A stretch of DNA of 64,000 bases from an uncultured Eubacteriales bacterium (GTDB lineage: Bacteria > Bacillota > Clostridia > Oscillospirales > Oscillospiraceae): assembly GCA_900079765.1 (NCBI GenBank), contig LT599017.1, positions 3,067,200-3,131,199 on the forward strand, given 5' to 3'. The notes beneath the pieces were generated by a model. That model saw nothing but the letters and a program-made list of their open reading frames with translations. It made no database searches and had not been told where the DNA came from. This document shows positions 44,018 to 52,312 of this stretch, in pieces. The position numbers were made by a program, and so were the translations under genes. Each line of letters starts with the position of its first letter. Position 1 is the stretch's first letter.

Positions 44018-45145
44018 TCAAACTGCCTCCTTTGCGGTCTTGGCGAGCATAAGTTTCTTTGTGAGCCGCGCCAGCTTTTCCCGGACAACGGGCGCGCTCA
44101 GCACCACCAAGAGGATGACCACCACGGCCTTGTACGCAGGAAGCGCACTGGATAACACGTTGAATTTGTAGAGCGTGGTGGTGAGGAACTGGATGACGTA
44201 CGCGCCCAGAACAGACGCGGTGATGTTGAACCTGCCGCCGCTGAGGGCGTTGCCGCCCAAAGCTACCGCCAGGATGGCGTCCATCTCGATGTCCTTGGCC
44301 ACCACGGAGTAGTTGATGGTGGAGAAACGGCTTACCTTGATGAAACCGGCTACCGCCACGCACAGGCCCAGGATGACGTAGGTAATAAACTTGATAAAGG
44401 CCGGATTAATGCCGTTGAGCCGGGAAGAGTAAGCGTTGATGCCAACCGATTGGGTGTAGAGACCCAGGTTGGTAAATTTCATTACCAGCGCAATGATGAT
44501 CATACAGGCGATAGCGATGAAAACCGGCGTCGGGATGGGAATCCCCGGAATGAAGTTGCCGAAATAACCAAATTTGGCGTCGCTAATGATGGGCAGCTCG
44601 TTGTTGTTGATCCATGCGGCGATGGAGCGCCCGGCGGTGAAGAGAATCAGCGTGGCAACCATGGGCTGGATCTTGAAGAAGGCCACCAGCGCGCCGTTGA
44701 AGGCACCAAAGAGCATGGCGACTATGCAGCAGGCCAGGAATGCCACGATGATGGGCGCGTGGAGCATTTCCGGGCGAGAATCCGTCCCGCACAGCACCCG
44801 CAGCACCACGCTGCCACTGATGGCGATGGCGGCGCCGACGCTGATGTCCTGTCCGCCGGAGGCTGCTGTTACCAGCGTCATGCCGATAGCGAGGATGACA
44901 AGCTCCGAGGCGTTATCCAGGATGGTAATAAGATACCCGGAGAGAACGGGGTCGCCCGAGCTGCTCTGAGACAGGGATATGGTGAAGAAAGAGGGGTCGG
45001 CGATTAGGTTGAAGATAACCAGGATCAAAAGCGCCGCGATAGGGATGAAGATTTGGCGCTTGACCAGCTTGAGCAAAATCACCTTTACCTTGTTGGGCGC
45101 GGTCTGCTGCAGGAGGTTTTGATTCGGGGTTTTCACGGGTGCCAT
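44018..45145 (-). CDS. Sugar ABC transporter permease, YtfT type
   Basis: 375 residues. A basic N-terminus is followed by eight to ten membrane segments with the signature ASGGQDISVGAAIAISG and LAVALGGNALSGGRF of BPD_transp_2 sugar permeases. The start overlaps the ATPase stop by one base (TAATG). It pairs with the YjfF-type permease to make a heterodimeric channel. Confidence 0.92.
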   Translation of the reverse strand: MAPVKTPNQNLLQQTAPNKVKVILLKLVKRQIFIPIAALLILVIFNLIADPSFFTISLSQSSSGDPVLSGYLITILDNASELVILAIGMTLVTAASGGQDISVGAAIAISGSVVLRVLCGTDSRPEMLHAPIIVAFLACCIVAMLFGAFNGALVAFFKIQPMVATLILFTAGRSIAAWINNNELPIISDAKFGYFGNFIPGIPIPTPVFIAIACMIIIALVMKFTNLGLYTQSVGINAYSSRLNGINPAFIKFITYVILGLCVAVAGFIKVSRFSTINYSVVAKDIEMDAILAVALGGNALSGGRFNITASVLGAYVIQFLTTTLYKFNVLSSALPAYKAVVVILLVVLSAPVVREKLARLTKKLMLAKTAKEAV

Positions 45146-46662
45146 TATTCATCACCTCCGGCGATAGTAGCCATGATTTTACTCTGGGTCAAATCGGAGC
45201 CTTTCAGCTCACCCACGACCCTGCGGTCGCGCATAACGATGAGGCGGGAACAAGTGCGCAGCATCTCGTCAATCTCCGAGGAGATAAAGGTGACGCTCTT
45301 GCCCTCGGCGGCCAGTTTCAGTACCAGTTTCTGGATCTCAATTTTGGTGCCGATGTCGATGCCGCGGGTGGGCTCATCGAGGATGAGATACACGGGGGAG
45401 GTCAGCAGCCAGCGGGCCAAAATCACCTTTTGCTGGTTGCCGCCGGAGAGGGACTTGACGGGGGTGTCAGCGGAGGCGGTCTTAATATCCAGGAGCTTGA
45501 TGTACTCGTCGGCAAAGGCTTCGGCCTGGGCCCTTGTGAATGGATGGAAGAACCCTTTCATGACCTGGAGGGCCAGAATGATGTTCTCCCGGACCGAGAG
45601 GTCCCCCACAACGCCGTCCTGCTTGCGATCTTCCGGCAGGTAGCCGATGCCGTGTTTCATGGCGTCCAGGGGCTTGGAGATACGTACCGGCTTTCCGTCC
45701 ATCATGACCGTACCGCCGGTGGTCTTGTCCGCGCCGAACAGTGCCCGCACGCATTCGCTTCTGCCTGAGCCCAGGAGCCCGGTAAAGCCGTTGACCTCAC
45801 CCTTGTGGATGGCAAAATCAAAGGGCTTGATGCCGGCGGAGCTCGCCATCTGCGCCGCCTCGATAACGGGGACGCCGGAGAAGGCCTCGCAGAAAGCATC
45901 CTCTTCGTTCCGAATACCGGAGAGGTCGTCCAACTCCTTGCCCAGCATCTTGGAGACCAGCTGGACCCGAGGCAGGTCCTCAATGACGTACTCACCCACC
46001 AGCCTGCCGTCGCGCAGTACGGTAATGCGGTCGCAAACCTCGTAGACCTGATCGAGGAAGTGGGTGACGAAGATAATGCCCACGCCCTTTGCCTTTAGTT
46101 CCAGCATCAGCTTGAAGAGCTTGGCGACCTCCTGCTCGTCCAGCGAGGAAGTGGGTTCGTCGAGAATCAGAACCTTACAATCCATATCCACGGCCCGGGC
46201 GATGGCAACCAGCTGCTGCACCGCGATGGAACAACTTGCCAGCTGCTGGGTGGGGCTTGCCGGGATACCGAGGGACTTTAGTATCCTCCCCGCGCCATCG
46301 TTCATAGCCTTCCACTTGGTCAACGCGCCCTTGGTTCTGCCTATGTACATATTTTCTGCCACGGTTAGATTTGGGCAGAGGGTGATTTCCTGATAAACGG
46401 TGCTGATCCCCACATTCTGCGCATCCTGAGGAGACCTGATGGTCACGGCCTCATCGCTCCCTTTGATATAGATGCTGCCCCCGTCTTTCGGATAAACACC
46501 CGTGAGTACTTTGATTAGAGTTGATTTTCCCGCTCCGTTTTCGCCCATCAGCGCGTGAATTTCCCCAGCGCGCAGGGTAAAATCCACGTCCTGAAGCGCA
46601 CGGACGCCAGGGAAAGATTTGCTGATTCCGTGCAATTCCAATACGGCGCGCTCTTGCATCAT
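45145..46662 (-). CDS. Sugar ABC transporter ATP-binding protein with two ATPase domains
   Basis: 505 residues from ATG 46662, with GGAGG eight bases upstream. It has two tandem nucleotide-binding domains, as in MglA, RbsA and YtfR: first Walker A GENGAGKST, Walker B ILDEPTSSL; second Walker A-like GLLGSGRSE, signature LSGGNQQK, Walker B ILDEPTRGID. It energises the two permeases that follow. Confidence 0.95.
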   Translation of the reverse strand: MMQERAVLELHGISKSFPGVRALQDVDFTLRAGEIHALMGENGAGKSTLIKVLTGVYPKDGGSIYIKGSDEAVTIRSPQDAQNVGISTVYQEITLCPNLTVAENMYIGRTKGALTKWKAMNDGAGRILKSLGIPASPTQQLASCSIAVQQLVAIARAVDMDCKVLILDEPTSSLDEQEVAKLFKLMLELKAKGVGIIFVTHFLDQVYEVCDRITVLRDGRLVGEYVIEDLPRVQLVSKMLGKELDDLSGIRNEEDAFCEAFSGVPVIEAAQMASSAGIKPFDFAIHKGEVNGFTGLLGSGRSECVRALFGADKTTGGTVMMDGKPVRISKPLDAMKHGIGYLPEDRKQDGVVGDLSVRENIILALQVMKGFFHPFTRAQAEAFADEYIKLLDIKTASADTPVKSLSGGNQQKVILARWLLTSPVYLILDEPTRGIDIGTKIEIQKLVLKLAAEGKSVTFISSEIDEMLRTCSRLIVMRDRRVVGELKGSDLTQSKIMATIAGGDE

Positions 46663-46699
46663 TGCTTTGCCCTCCATTCAAGGCTGAAATATTTCCAAA

Positions 46700-46762
46700 G
46701 GAAAGGCACACGGCGCGAATACACGGATACGTCATCCATATAATCCGCACCGCGTGCCTGAC
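46700..46762 (-). promoter_or_regulatory. Intercistronic hairpin between binding-protein and ATPase genes
   Basis: GGCACACGGCGC and GCACCGCGTGCC (ends near 46705 and 46760) can form an imperfect 12-bp stem. Such hairpins after a binding-protein gene commonly stabilise its mRNA or partly end transcription so that the binding protein is made in excess. There is no T-run. Confidence 0.45.
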
Positions 46763-46798
46763 CGATCATTAGATAACCAGATTCAGGAGCTCAGGAAC

Positions 46799-47836
46799 TT
46801 ATATGCCGTAGTTGTTTACGTCTTCCTGAGTAATGGTGGTCGCGTCAAAGCCCTTCTCCTGCATGATGACGACCTTCTCGGCAGGAGCAGTGCCGTTCTC
46901 CAGGCCCTTGATGATGTCATTGATGTAAGAGGCCTGGAACGGGTTGCACTGACCGTCGTAGTTCCAGTTGCCGGCCAGGAGCTCCTCGAGAGCCCACTTG
47001 TTGCAGTCAAAGCCCATGATGATGACGTCGCCATTCACACCGTGGGAGATGTTTGCCTTGTCAAGCGCTGCTACAGCGCCCTTAGCCATGTCGTCGTTCT
47101 CGGCGTAAATCACATTAAAGTCCTTGCCGGAATCGATGACAGCCTGTACAATCTGCTGGGCGGTCTCGGCATTCCATTCGGCGGTCTGTTGGGTGACTAA
47201 GTTCCAGGCGCTGTCGGCGGCTACCTTCTCGTCCAGAGCGCCGGTGCGGCCAATCTGCGCGGCTGAGCCCATCACGCCCTGAATGTGGATGATATTGTAG
47301 ACATCCTTATTCTGAGAGGCCAGCCAGTTCACAGCTGTTGACCCCTCAAGCGCCATGTCGGAGACGATAGAGGCCTCGTACAGGCTGGCGTCTGCGTCAA
47401 TGGTGCGGTCAAACAGGATGACCCGGATGCCGGCGGACTGTGCATCCTTCAGGACGGAATCCCAGCCGGAAGTGCCGGCGGCCGAGATGAGCAGATAGTC
47501 GACCTCGTCTTGGATGAACTTCTGCGCCGCGGCAATCTGCTCGTCGTTTTTCAGGCTGTAGGCGAAAGAGGCGTCGTAGCCGTTCTCTTTGGTAAAGGTC
47601 GCCTTCATGTCCTTATCGTTGGCGGTGCGGTAGCCGGACTCATTGGGGTCGTTGTTGATGATGCCGACCTTGATCAACTTGTCGCCGTCATTGGTGGCCG
47701 GAGGAACAGTGGACGGGGTGTTGGAGGTTGAGGGGCTGGGAGCTGAGGGGCTGGGGGTTCCCCCGGTGCTACATGCGGTGAGAGGCAGAATCGTGCAGAG
47801 AGACAGCGCCAGAACCAAAGCAAAGATTTTTTTCAT
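46799..47836 (-). CDS. Sugar ABC transporter substrate-binding lipoprotein
   Basis: 345 residues from ATG 47836, with GGAG eight bases upstream. The signal peptide ends in the lipobox LTAC-S, so it is a lipoprotein held to the membrane. A Ser/Thr/Pro linker precedes a periplasmic-binding-protein type 1 fold (KVGIINNDPNESGYRTANDKD, ending with YAENDDMAKGAVAALDKAN). This is the YtfQ-like branch that binds furanose sugars. It is the first gene of the arabinose operon, behind a consensus promoter with AraR-type sites. Confidence 0.93.
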   Translation of the reverse strand: MKKIFALVLALSLCTILPLTACSTGGTPSPSAPSPSTSNTPSTVPPATNDGDKLIKVGIINNDPNESGYRTANDKDMKATFTKENGYDASFAYSLKNDEQIAAAQKFIQDEVDYLLISAAGTSGWDSVLKDAQSAGIRVILFDRTIDADASLYEASIVSDMALEGSTAVNWLASQNKDVYNIIHIQGVMGSAAQIGRTGALDEKVAADSAWNLVTQQTAEWNAETAQQIVQAVIDSGKDFNVIYAENDDMAKGAVAALDKANISHGVNGDVIIMGFDCNKWALEELLAGNWNYDGQCNPFQASYINDIIKGLENGTAPAEKVVIMQEKGFDATTITQEDVNNYGI

Positions 47837-47932
47837 TTCAGCCACTCCATTTCTAAATTTCGATTTTACGTACCACCGACTTGGCGGCCTCCCCGCGTCC
47901 GGTTCAACCTCCGGGCCGGTTTCCTTGCTTGA

Positions 47933-47961
47933 AGTATAGCCCCAGAAAATATTGCTGTCAA
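47933..47961 (-). promoter_or_regulatory. Promoter of the arabinose transport-catabolism operon
   Basis: Minus strand TTGACA (47961-47956), a 17-bp spacer and TATACT (47938-47933): near-consensus. An AraR-like operator (47964-47980) abuts the -35. Confidence 0.85.
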
Positions 47962-47963
47962 TG

Positions 47964-48043
47964 ATTTGTATGGTATAAATATTATTTTCATAGCAAAATA
48001 CAATACAAATTCAGCTCCATTAATTGAACCAAAAAATACAAAT
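47964..48043. promoter_or_regulatory. AraR-type operators on the operon side
   Basis: ATTTGTATGGTATAAAT (47964-47980) and AAAATACAATACAAAT (47995-48010) are quasi-palindromes built on the ATTTGTA / TACAAAT half-sites used by AraR. A third half-site TACAAAT lies at 48037-48043. The first touches the -35 of the minus-strand promoter, fitting repression. Confidence 0.65.
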
Positions 48044-48346
48044 CAATAATCACGTTAAAATAGTTTCAAATATTTTTCGTTTTATATTAAAAACTCAACT
48101 ATTCTGCTAATATAACGTGACTACTCTCTTGAATTTTCTGCAATATTCTTTGGTCAATTTAAACAATTAAGTTGTGAGAACGCCTCGTCGTTATGGTAAT
48201 ATCAAAAAATCTGTTCCAGATTTTTTTGCTGAAAAAGTTTTTTAGATATTTTTAGAGGGAGAACCTACAGACTTGTCCTAATTTGTTGCGTGATGTCAAT
48301 GCGTATCAATTTGGCTTTTTTTAAATATTATTGTGTCAAAACGCAA
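48044..48346. other. AT-rich intergenic core between the arabinose operon and araR
   Basis: About 300 bases of markedly AT-rich DNA with T- and A-tracts (for example AAAAAATCTGTTCCAGATTTTTTT near 48205), probably intrinsically bent. There is no open reading frame of note. It separates the two groups of AraR sites and would allow looping between them. Confidence 0.4.
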
Positions 48347-48383
48347 AATTTGTATTGAATTTATCTGCCGAATTTGATATGGT
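48347..48383 (+). promoter_or_regulatory. araR promoter with overlapping AraR-type operator
   Basis: TTGAAT (48355-48360), a 17-bp spacer and TATGGT (48378-48383). The sequence AATTTGTATTGAATTT (48347-48362) covers the -35 with an AraR-type half-site, predicting autorepression. Confidence 0.6.
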
Positions 48384-48409
48384 ATAAAGAAGAACAGGAG
48401 TGAACGCCT

Positions 48410-49483
48410 ATGGCATCGAAATATCAGGAACTGGCGGACCTGCTACGGGGCCGTATTCTATCCGGCGAATATGTCCCGCTGCAGCAGCTCCCCACCGAGC
48501 AGGCGCTGCGCGACAGCTATCAGGTCAGTCGCCAGACAGTTCGACAGGCCCTGGCCGTCCTGGCCGCTGACGGGCTTATTGAAAAGCGGCAAGGCAGCGG
48601 GTCCCGTGTGCGGGATCGTAGTCAGCCTGCAGCTCGTCTCCAGCGTACGGTTGCGGTCATCACCACTTATATCAGCGACTACATCTTCCCCAGCATTCTA
48701 AGGGAAGCAGAGAATACGCTCTCCCAGGAAAATTGCAATATGCTTCTCTATGCCACGCAAAATCAGTTGGTTAATGAACGCAAGGTATTACAGACGCTTC
48801 TCTCCCTCCCCATGCTGGATGGCGTGCTGGTAGAGGGCACCAAGACCGCCCTGCCCAACCCTAACCTGGATCTCTATCAGGAGCTTCTGCGCCGGAAGAT
48901 ACCCCTGGTATTTATGAACGGCAACTACCAAGAGCTTACCGGCGTGGTGAGCGTGCTGGACGACAACTACAACGGCGGATATATGCTGGTCAAATACCTT
49001 TACGGCAAGGGGCATACCCGCATAGCGGGTATCTTCAAAAGCGATGATGTGCAGGGACATCAGCGCTACGCGGGCTATGCCGCGGCCATGCGTGATTTTG
49101 GCCTTTCCATGGAGGATGCCAATCTCTACTGGTACAACACCGAGGCCAAGGCGTCCATCACCTCCCTTACCCATGGCTGTCCGCAGGAAGTCCTGAATGC
49201 GCTCAAGGGCTGCACTGCCGTGGTCTGCTACAATGATGAGGTGGCTGGCGCCCTGATTGGCACGCTGCGGCAGCAATGTGTCAAAATCCCCGATGAACTT
49301 GCGGTGGTCAGCTTTGATAATAGCCAATACAGCGACCTAGCTCCCATGCGCATCACCTCGCTTACCCACGGGGAGCATAATGTAGGGCGTATTGCAGCAG
49401 AGAGCCTGCTCAAATGCCTAAACCACGAGCCTTGTCAGTCCCAGATGGCTCCATGGGAATTGGTGGAGAAGCAGAGCAGCTAA
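48410..49483 (+). CDS. araR: Arabinose-responsive repressor, GntR/LacI hybrid
   Basis: 357 residues. The N-terminal GntR winged helix-turn-helix (KYQELADLLRGRILSGEY, SRQTVRQALAVLAADGLIEKRQGSG) is joined to a LacI/GalR-type sugar-binding domain (about 75-350; VAVITTYISDYIFPSIL, VVSFDNSQYSDL). This fusion is the AraR type of Bacillus and Clostridia, which releases DNA on binding L-arabinose. It is divergent from the arabinose operon, and the shared region carries four sites with the AraR half-site. GAACAGGAG lies before the ATG. Confidence 0.93.
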   Translation: MASKYQELADLLRGRILSGEYVPLQQLPTEQALRDSYQVSRQTVRQALAVLAADGLIEKRQGSGSRVRDRSQPAARLQRTVAVITTYISDYIFPSILREAENTLSQENCNMLLYATQNQLVNERKVLQTLLSLPMLDGVLVEGTKTALPNPNLDLYQELLRRKIPLVFMNGNYQELTGVVSVLDDNYNGGYMLVKYLYGKGHTRIAGIFKSDDVQGHQRYAGYAAAMRDFGLSMEDANLYWYNTEAKASITSLTHGCPQEVLNALKGCTAVVCYNDEVAGALIGTLRQQCVKIPDELAVVSFDNSQYSDLAPMRITSLTHGEHNVGRIAAESLLKCLNHEPCQSQMAPWELVEKQSS

Positions 49484-49604
49484 CCGTCTGCCAAATAAAT
49501 GTGCATTTACCTGCACCTCTTCTGCAAAATGATATTACAGAAAGAGAGTGCGTTCCGCTGCCATCTTATGAGTTTAAAAAGGACGAGGCAGAGAAAACAA
49601 AAAA
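49484..49604. other. Short gene-free stretch after araR
   Basis: Nothing recognisable up to the terminator. With 49649-49806, which holds only a short frame ending LPSKTNVLVEC and no ribosome site, it makes a gap of about 360 bases without a supported gene. Confidence 0.35.
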
Positions 49605-49648
49605 CGGCTGATCCACCCCAAGCTTTGGGGTCGGGCAGCCGCCTTTTT
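49605..49648 (+). terminator. Terminator after araR
   Basis: Outer stem CGGCTG / CAGCCG and inner ACCCCAA-GCT-TTGGGGT, followed by CCTTTTTG on the plus strand. Confidence 0.8.
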
Positions 49649-49806
49649 GTTACAATACATTTGGAGAGCAGGATACTAAGTACTCCCGAACAGCCACCCA
49701 TGACAGATATCCAAACCTTTCCGAAAAAATTGACCGAACTACTGCCTTCAAAAACCAATGTGTTAGTAGAGTGTTAGAAAGGCCACAACAAGTCCTGTAA
49801 AAAAAT

Positions 49807-49842
49807 AAAAGCACCGTATTTCTTCCGAAATACGGTGCTTTT
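49807..49842 (-). terminator. Terminator of the tRNA-Leu/tRNA-fMet unit
   Basis: Perfect 16-bp stem AAAAGCACCGTATTTC / GAAATACGGTGCTTTT with a 4-base loop, directly after the tRNA-fMet CCA on the minus strand, ending in TTTTATTTTT. Confidence 0.9.
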
Positions 49843-49843
49843 C

Positions 49844-49920
<77 letters not shown>

Positions 49921-49943
49921 ATACTGACGCGTTATTAAAAATC

Positions 49944-50030
49944 TGGTGCCGGAGACCGGGGTCGAACCGGCACGTTCTTGCGAACACGGGATTTTAAGTC
50001 CCGGGCGTCTGCCAATTCCGCCACTCCGGC
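49944..50030 (-). tRNA. tRNA-Leu (anticodon TAA)
   Basis: 87 bases including CCA. Acceptor GCCGGAG / CTCCGGC, anticodon loop with TTAA giving TAA, a long variable arm (TGTTCGCAAGAACG) as in class II tRNAs, and T arm GGTTCGACCCC. It is transcribed ahead of tRNA-fMet. Confidence 0.95.
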
Positions 50031-50069
50031 ATTTGCACTCCAGCGTGCCATTCCTTGAGGTGCTTTAAT

Positions 50070-50098
50070 AGAATACCACATACCGCCCCCCTTGTCAA
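50070..50098 (-). promoter_or_regulatory. tRNA operon promoter
   Basis: Minus strand TTGACA (50098-50093), a 17-bp spacer and TATTCT (50075-50070), about 40 bases before tRNA-Leu. Confidence 0.85.
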
Positions 50099-50208
50099 CC
50101 CTCCGAGCAAAAAACTATCTTTTGCTTTGCGCCAAAATTCTCGCACATGCTTCACGCCCACCGGCATATACTAATTTGTACATCACTTCCCCCGAGAGGA
50201 GGCATATC

Positions 50209-50283
50209 ATGCCAGAAGAAAAGCAGGACGTAGACGACCTGATTTTCCCCGGCGAGATCGTCCAGCCCGTCAGCGACCGCTGA
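50209..50283 (+). CDS. 24-residue acidic peptide ORF
   Basis: ATG 50209 has AGGAGG six bases before it. The product begins MPEEKQDVDDLIF and ends QPVSDR. It is acidic and not membrane-like. A TATACT -10 lies at 50167-50172 (the -35 is poor), and a terminator follows the stop by two bases. Promoter, strong ribosome site, short frame and terminator form a complete unit, so a small protein gene is likely. No family recognised. Confidence 0.5.
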   Translation: MPEEKQDVDDLIFPGEIVQPVSDR

Positions 50284-50311
50284 AAGGCAGCTCCGGTCAG
50301 GAGCTGCCTTT
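50283..50311. terminator. Bidirectional terminator shared by the 24-residue ORF and the Rieske gene
   Basis: 12-bp stem AAAGGCAGCTCC / GGAGCTGCCTTT with loop GGTCA (50283-50311). The stop codon of the minus-strand oxidoreductase lies in the loop and its last codons form the stem, so coding and termination signals overlap. Confidence 0.7.
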
Positions 50312-51739
50312 CAAATTTTCCTGAGCTGGATTATCCAGGAGTGCACCGGTATAATCGAAACGGGAGCCGTGGCAAGGGCAATCCCAGCTTTTCTCGTCGC
50401 TGTTCCACTCCAGCTGGCAGCCCAAGTGAGGGCAGCAGACTGAGACCGCGTATACCTTCCTTTCCTCGTCCTTGTAGACGCCTGCCTTTACTCCATCACA
50501 GTCCACGATGCCGCCATGACCCGGGGGCAGCTCATCCAGAGCGGCCTGAGGCGGGGCGAAAGCTGACCGGGCAAGGCTCTTCACAGTCTTCCCCCCATCG
50601 GTCCAGAGGTTTTTAGCGGAGGACGCCAGATGGAAACGGTGGGGTGCAAAGACCTGGCCGTCCGGGTCCTCCCTGCCGGTGATGAGGCCGCAGAGAATGG
50701 AGGCCGCCGTCATGGAGCTGGTCATACCCCACTTCTGAAAGCCTGTGGCCACATACCAGTTGGGGGCCGAAGGGGAGAATTGGCCGATATAGGGCACGCC
50801 GTCCAGGGGCATGCAATCCTGGGCCGACCAGCGGGCCGCCTCCCGCGCTTGGGGCCAGTATGTTTTGGCCGCCTGGCGCAGCAGATCGTACCTGCCGCCA
50901 GCGGAGTTCTCCCCAGTACGGTGGCCCCCGCCGCCCAGCAGGAGGAGTTCGCCGCTGGTGCGGAGAGAGAGCCCTCCCTCGTCCACACCCAAATACATTC
51001 CGTCCAGCGGTTGGGCGTTTTCCAGTGCCAGCACATAGCTGCGCTCCTGGTGCAGTCTCAGGAAGTAATACCCCGGCATATTCACAAAGGGGAAATGGGT
51101 GGCAAAGACGATGTGTTTGGCTTTCACTTTGCCCTTGTCGGTAACAACGGTGTCCCCCTCCACCTTAATGGCCCGCGTCCCCTCGTATACCGTCAGGTCC
51201 CGGGCAATATGCTCCAGAAATTTTAGCGGATGAAACTGGGCCTGTCCTGCAAACCGTACCGCCCCCTTCACCGGGAAGGGGAGCTCGGTGTCGGTGGTAA
51301 ATTTGGCGTCGATGCCCAGCCGCCATGCGGCGTGGGCCTCCTCTTGCAGGAGCTCTCCACCTGCGGTAGAGTAGAGGCAGGCGGGGCGCTCCTCCCACTG
51401 GCAGTCGATGTTCTTCTCCTCAACGAGCGTCCGAAAGGCAGCAACGGCGCGCTGGTTGGCCCGTGCGTATTGTCCTGCTCCCTCTTCCCCCAGCTCTCGG
51501 ATCAGTTTCTGGTATAGAAGGCCATGCTGGCTGGTAACCTTTGCGGTGGTATTCCCGGTTTGACCGCTCCCCAGCCGGTTTGCCTCCAGTAGGACCGTTT
51601 CTACGCCCCGCTCCTGGAGAAAGTAGGCGGTCAGCACTCCCGCAAGCCCGCCTCCGAGGACGGCGGTTTCCGCCTCTACGTCCCCTTCCAGCGCGGGCCT
51701 GGACTCAATCTCCGTTGTCGTCCGCCAAATGGAATTCAT
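50297..51739 (-). CDS. FAD-dependent oxidoreductase with C-terminal Rieske [2Fe-2S] domain
   Basis: 480 residues from ATG 51739, with GGAGGTG six bases upstream; the frame is open further but the extension has no ribosome site. An N-terminal DAO-type FAD fold (AVLGGGLAGVLTAYFL, then LLEANRLGSGQTGNTTAK) covers about 1-375. The C-terminal Rieske domain has the cluster ligands in VCCPHLGCQL and DCPCHGSRFD. Homologues oxidise amines or act as putative electron-transfer proteins; the substrate is not known. Transcribed alone, on the opposite strand to the 24-residue ORF. Confidence 0.9.
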   Translation of the reverse strand: MNSIWRTTTEIESRPALEGDVEAETAVLGGGLAGVLTAYFLQERGVETVLLEANRLGSGQTGNTTAKVTSQHGLLYQKLIRELGEEGAGQYARANQRAVAAFRTLVEEKNIDCQWEERPACLYSTAGGELLQEEAHAAWRLGIDAKFTTDTELPFPVKGAVRFAGQAQFHPLKFLEHIARDLTVYEGTRAIKVEGDTVVTDKGKVKAKHIVFATHFPFVNMPGYYFLRLHQERSYVLALENAQPLDGMYLGVDEGGLSLRTSGELLLLGGGGHRTGENSAGGRYDLLRQAAKTYWPQAREAARWSAQDCMPLDGVPYIGQFSPSAPNWYVATGFQKWGMTSSMTAASILCGLITGREDPDGQVFAPHRFHLASSAKNLWTDGGKTVKSLARSAFAPPQAALDELPPGHGGIVDCDGVKAGVYKDEERKVYAVSVCCPHLGCQLEWNSDEKSWDCPCHGSRFDYTGALLDNPAQENLKGSS

Positions 51740-51785
51740 GCGCATCACCTCCCACATAGCATTTGCAATTGGGTGGTAAATTAGT

Positions 51786-51823
51786 AAAAAAAGAGCCCCA
51801 TGAGTGATACTCATGGGGCTCTT
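51786..51823 (-). terminator. Terminator of the ribosomal protein supercluster
   Basis: 15-bp stem AAGAGCCCCATGAGT / ACTCATGGGGCTCTT with a 3-base loop; seven T follow on the minus strand. It lies 11 bases after the rplQ stop. Confidence 0.95.
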
Positions 51824-51833
51824 GATTTTGTGC

Positions 51834-52184
51834 TTACACGAGCTGGACGATGGCCATCTCGGCGGCATCGCCGCGGCGGGGGCCAATCTTCACGACGCGG
51901 GTATATCCACCGTCGCGGGTGGCATACTTGGTGCCAATCTCGCTGAACAGCTTTTTCGCCACGTCTTCCTTCGTGATATAGGACAGCGCCTGACGATAGG
52001 CAGCCATGTCGTTCTTCTTCGCCAGAGTAATCATCTTCTCGGCGATGGGAGCCACTTCCTTGGCACGTGAGAGGGTGGTCTTGATCTGACCGTTCTCCAG
52101 CAGGTAGGTGGTCATGGCGCGGAGCATGGCGCGGCGCTGATCAGAGCGGCGGCCGAGTCTACGGTAACCGGACATTTTGAGCAC
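51834..52184 (-). CDS. rplQ: 50S ribosomal protein L17
   Basis: 116 residues beginning [19 protein letters not shown], the L17 signature. The C-terminus [21 protein letters not shown] matches the family. L17 lines the peptide exit region of the 50S subunit. Last gene of the alpha-operon part, 128 bases after rpoA and directly before the terminator. Confidence 0.98.
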   Translation of the reverse strand: MLKMSGYRRLGRRSDQRRAMLRAMTTYLLENGQIKTTLSRAKEVAPIAEKMITLAKKNDMAAYRQALSYITKEDVAKKLFSEIGTKYATRDGGYTRVVKIGPRRGDAAEMAIVQLV

Positions 52185-52312
52185 TCCTTAAATGTTTCGC
52201 ACAAGCGAAATCCTATTTGAATTCGTCCCGGAGAATCCCTTCTCCCGGCCAGGGCGCATTGTGGAGTCGGGGGAGGACGTTACATGTCCCCCGGCCCGCC
52301 CGGGCCATATGC

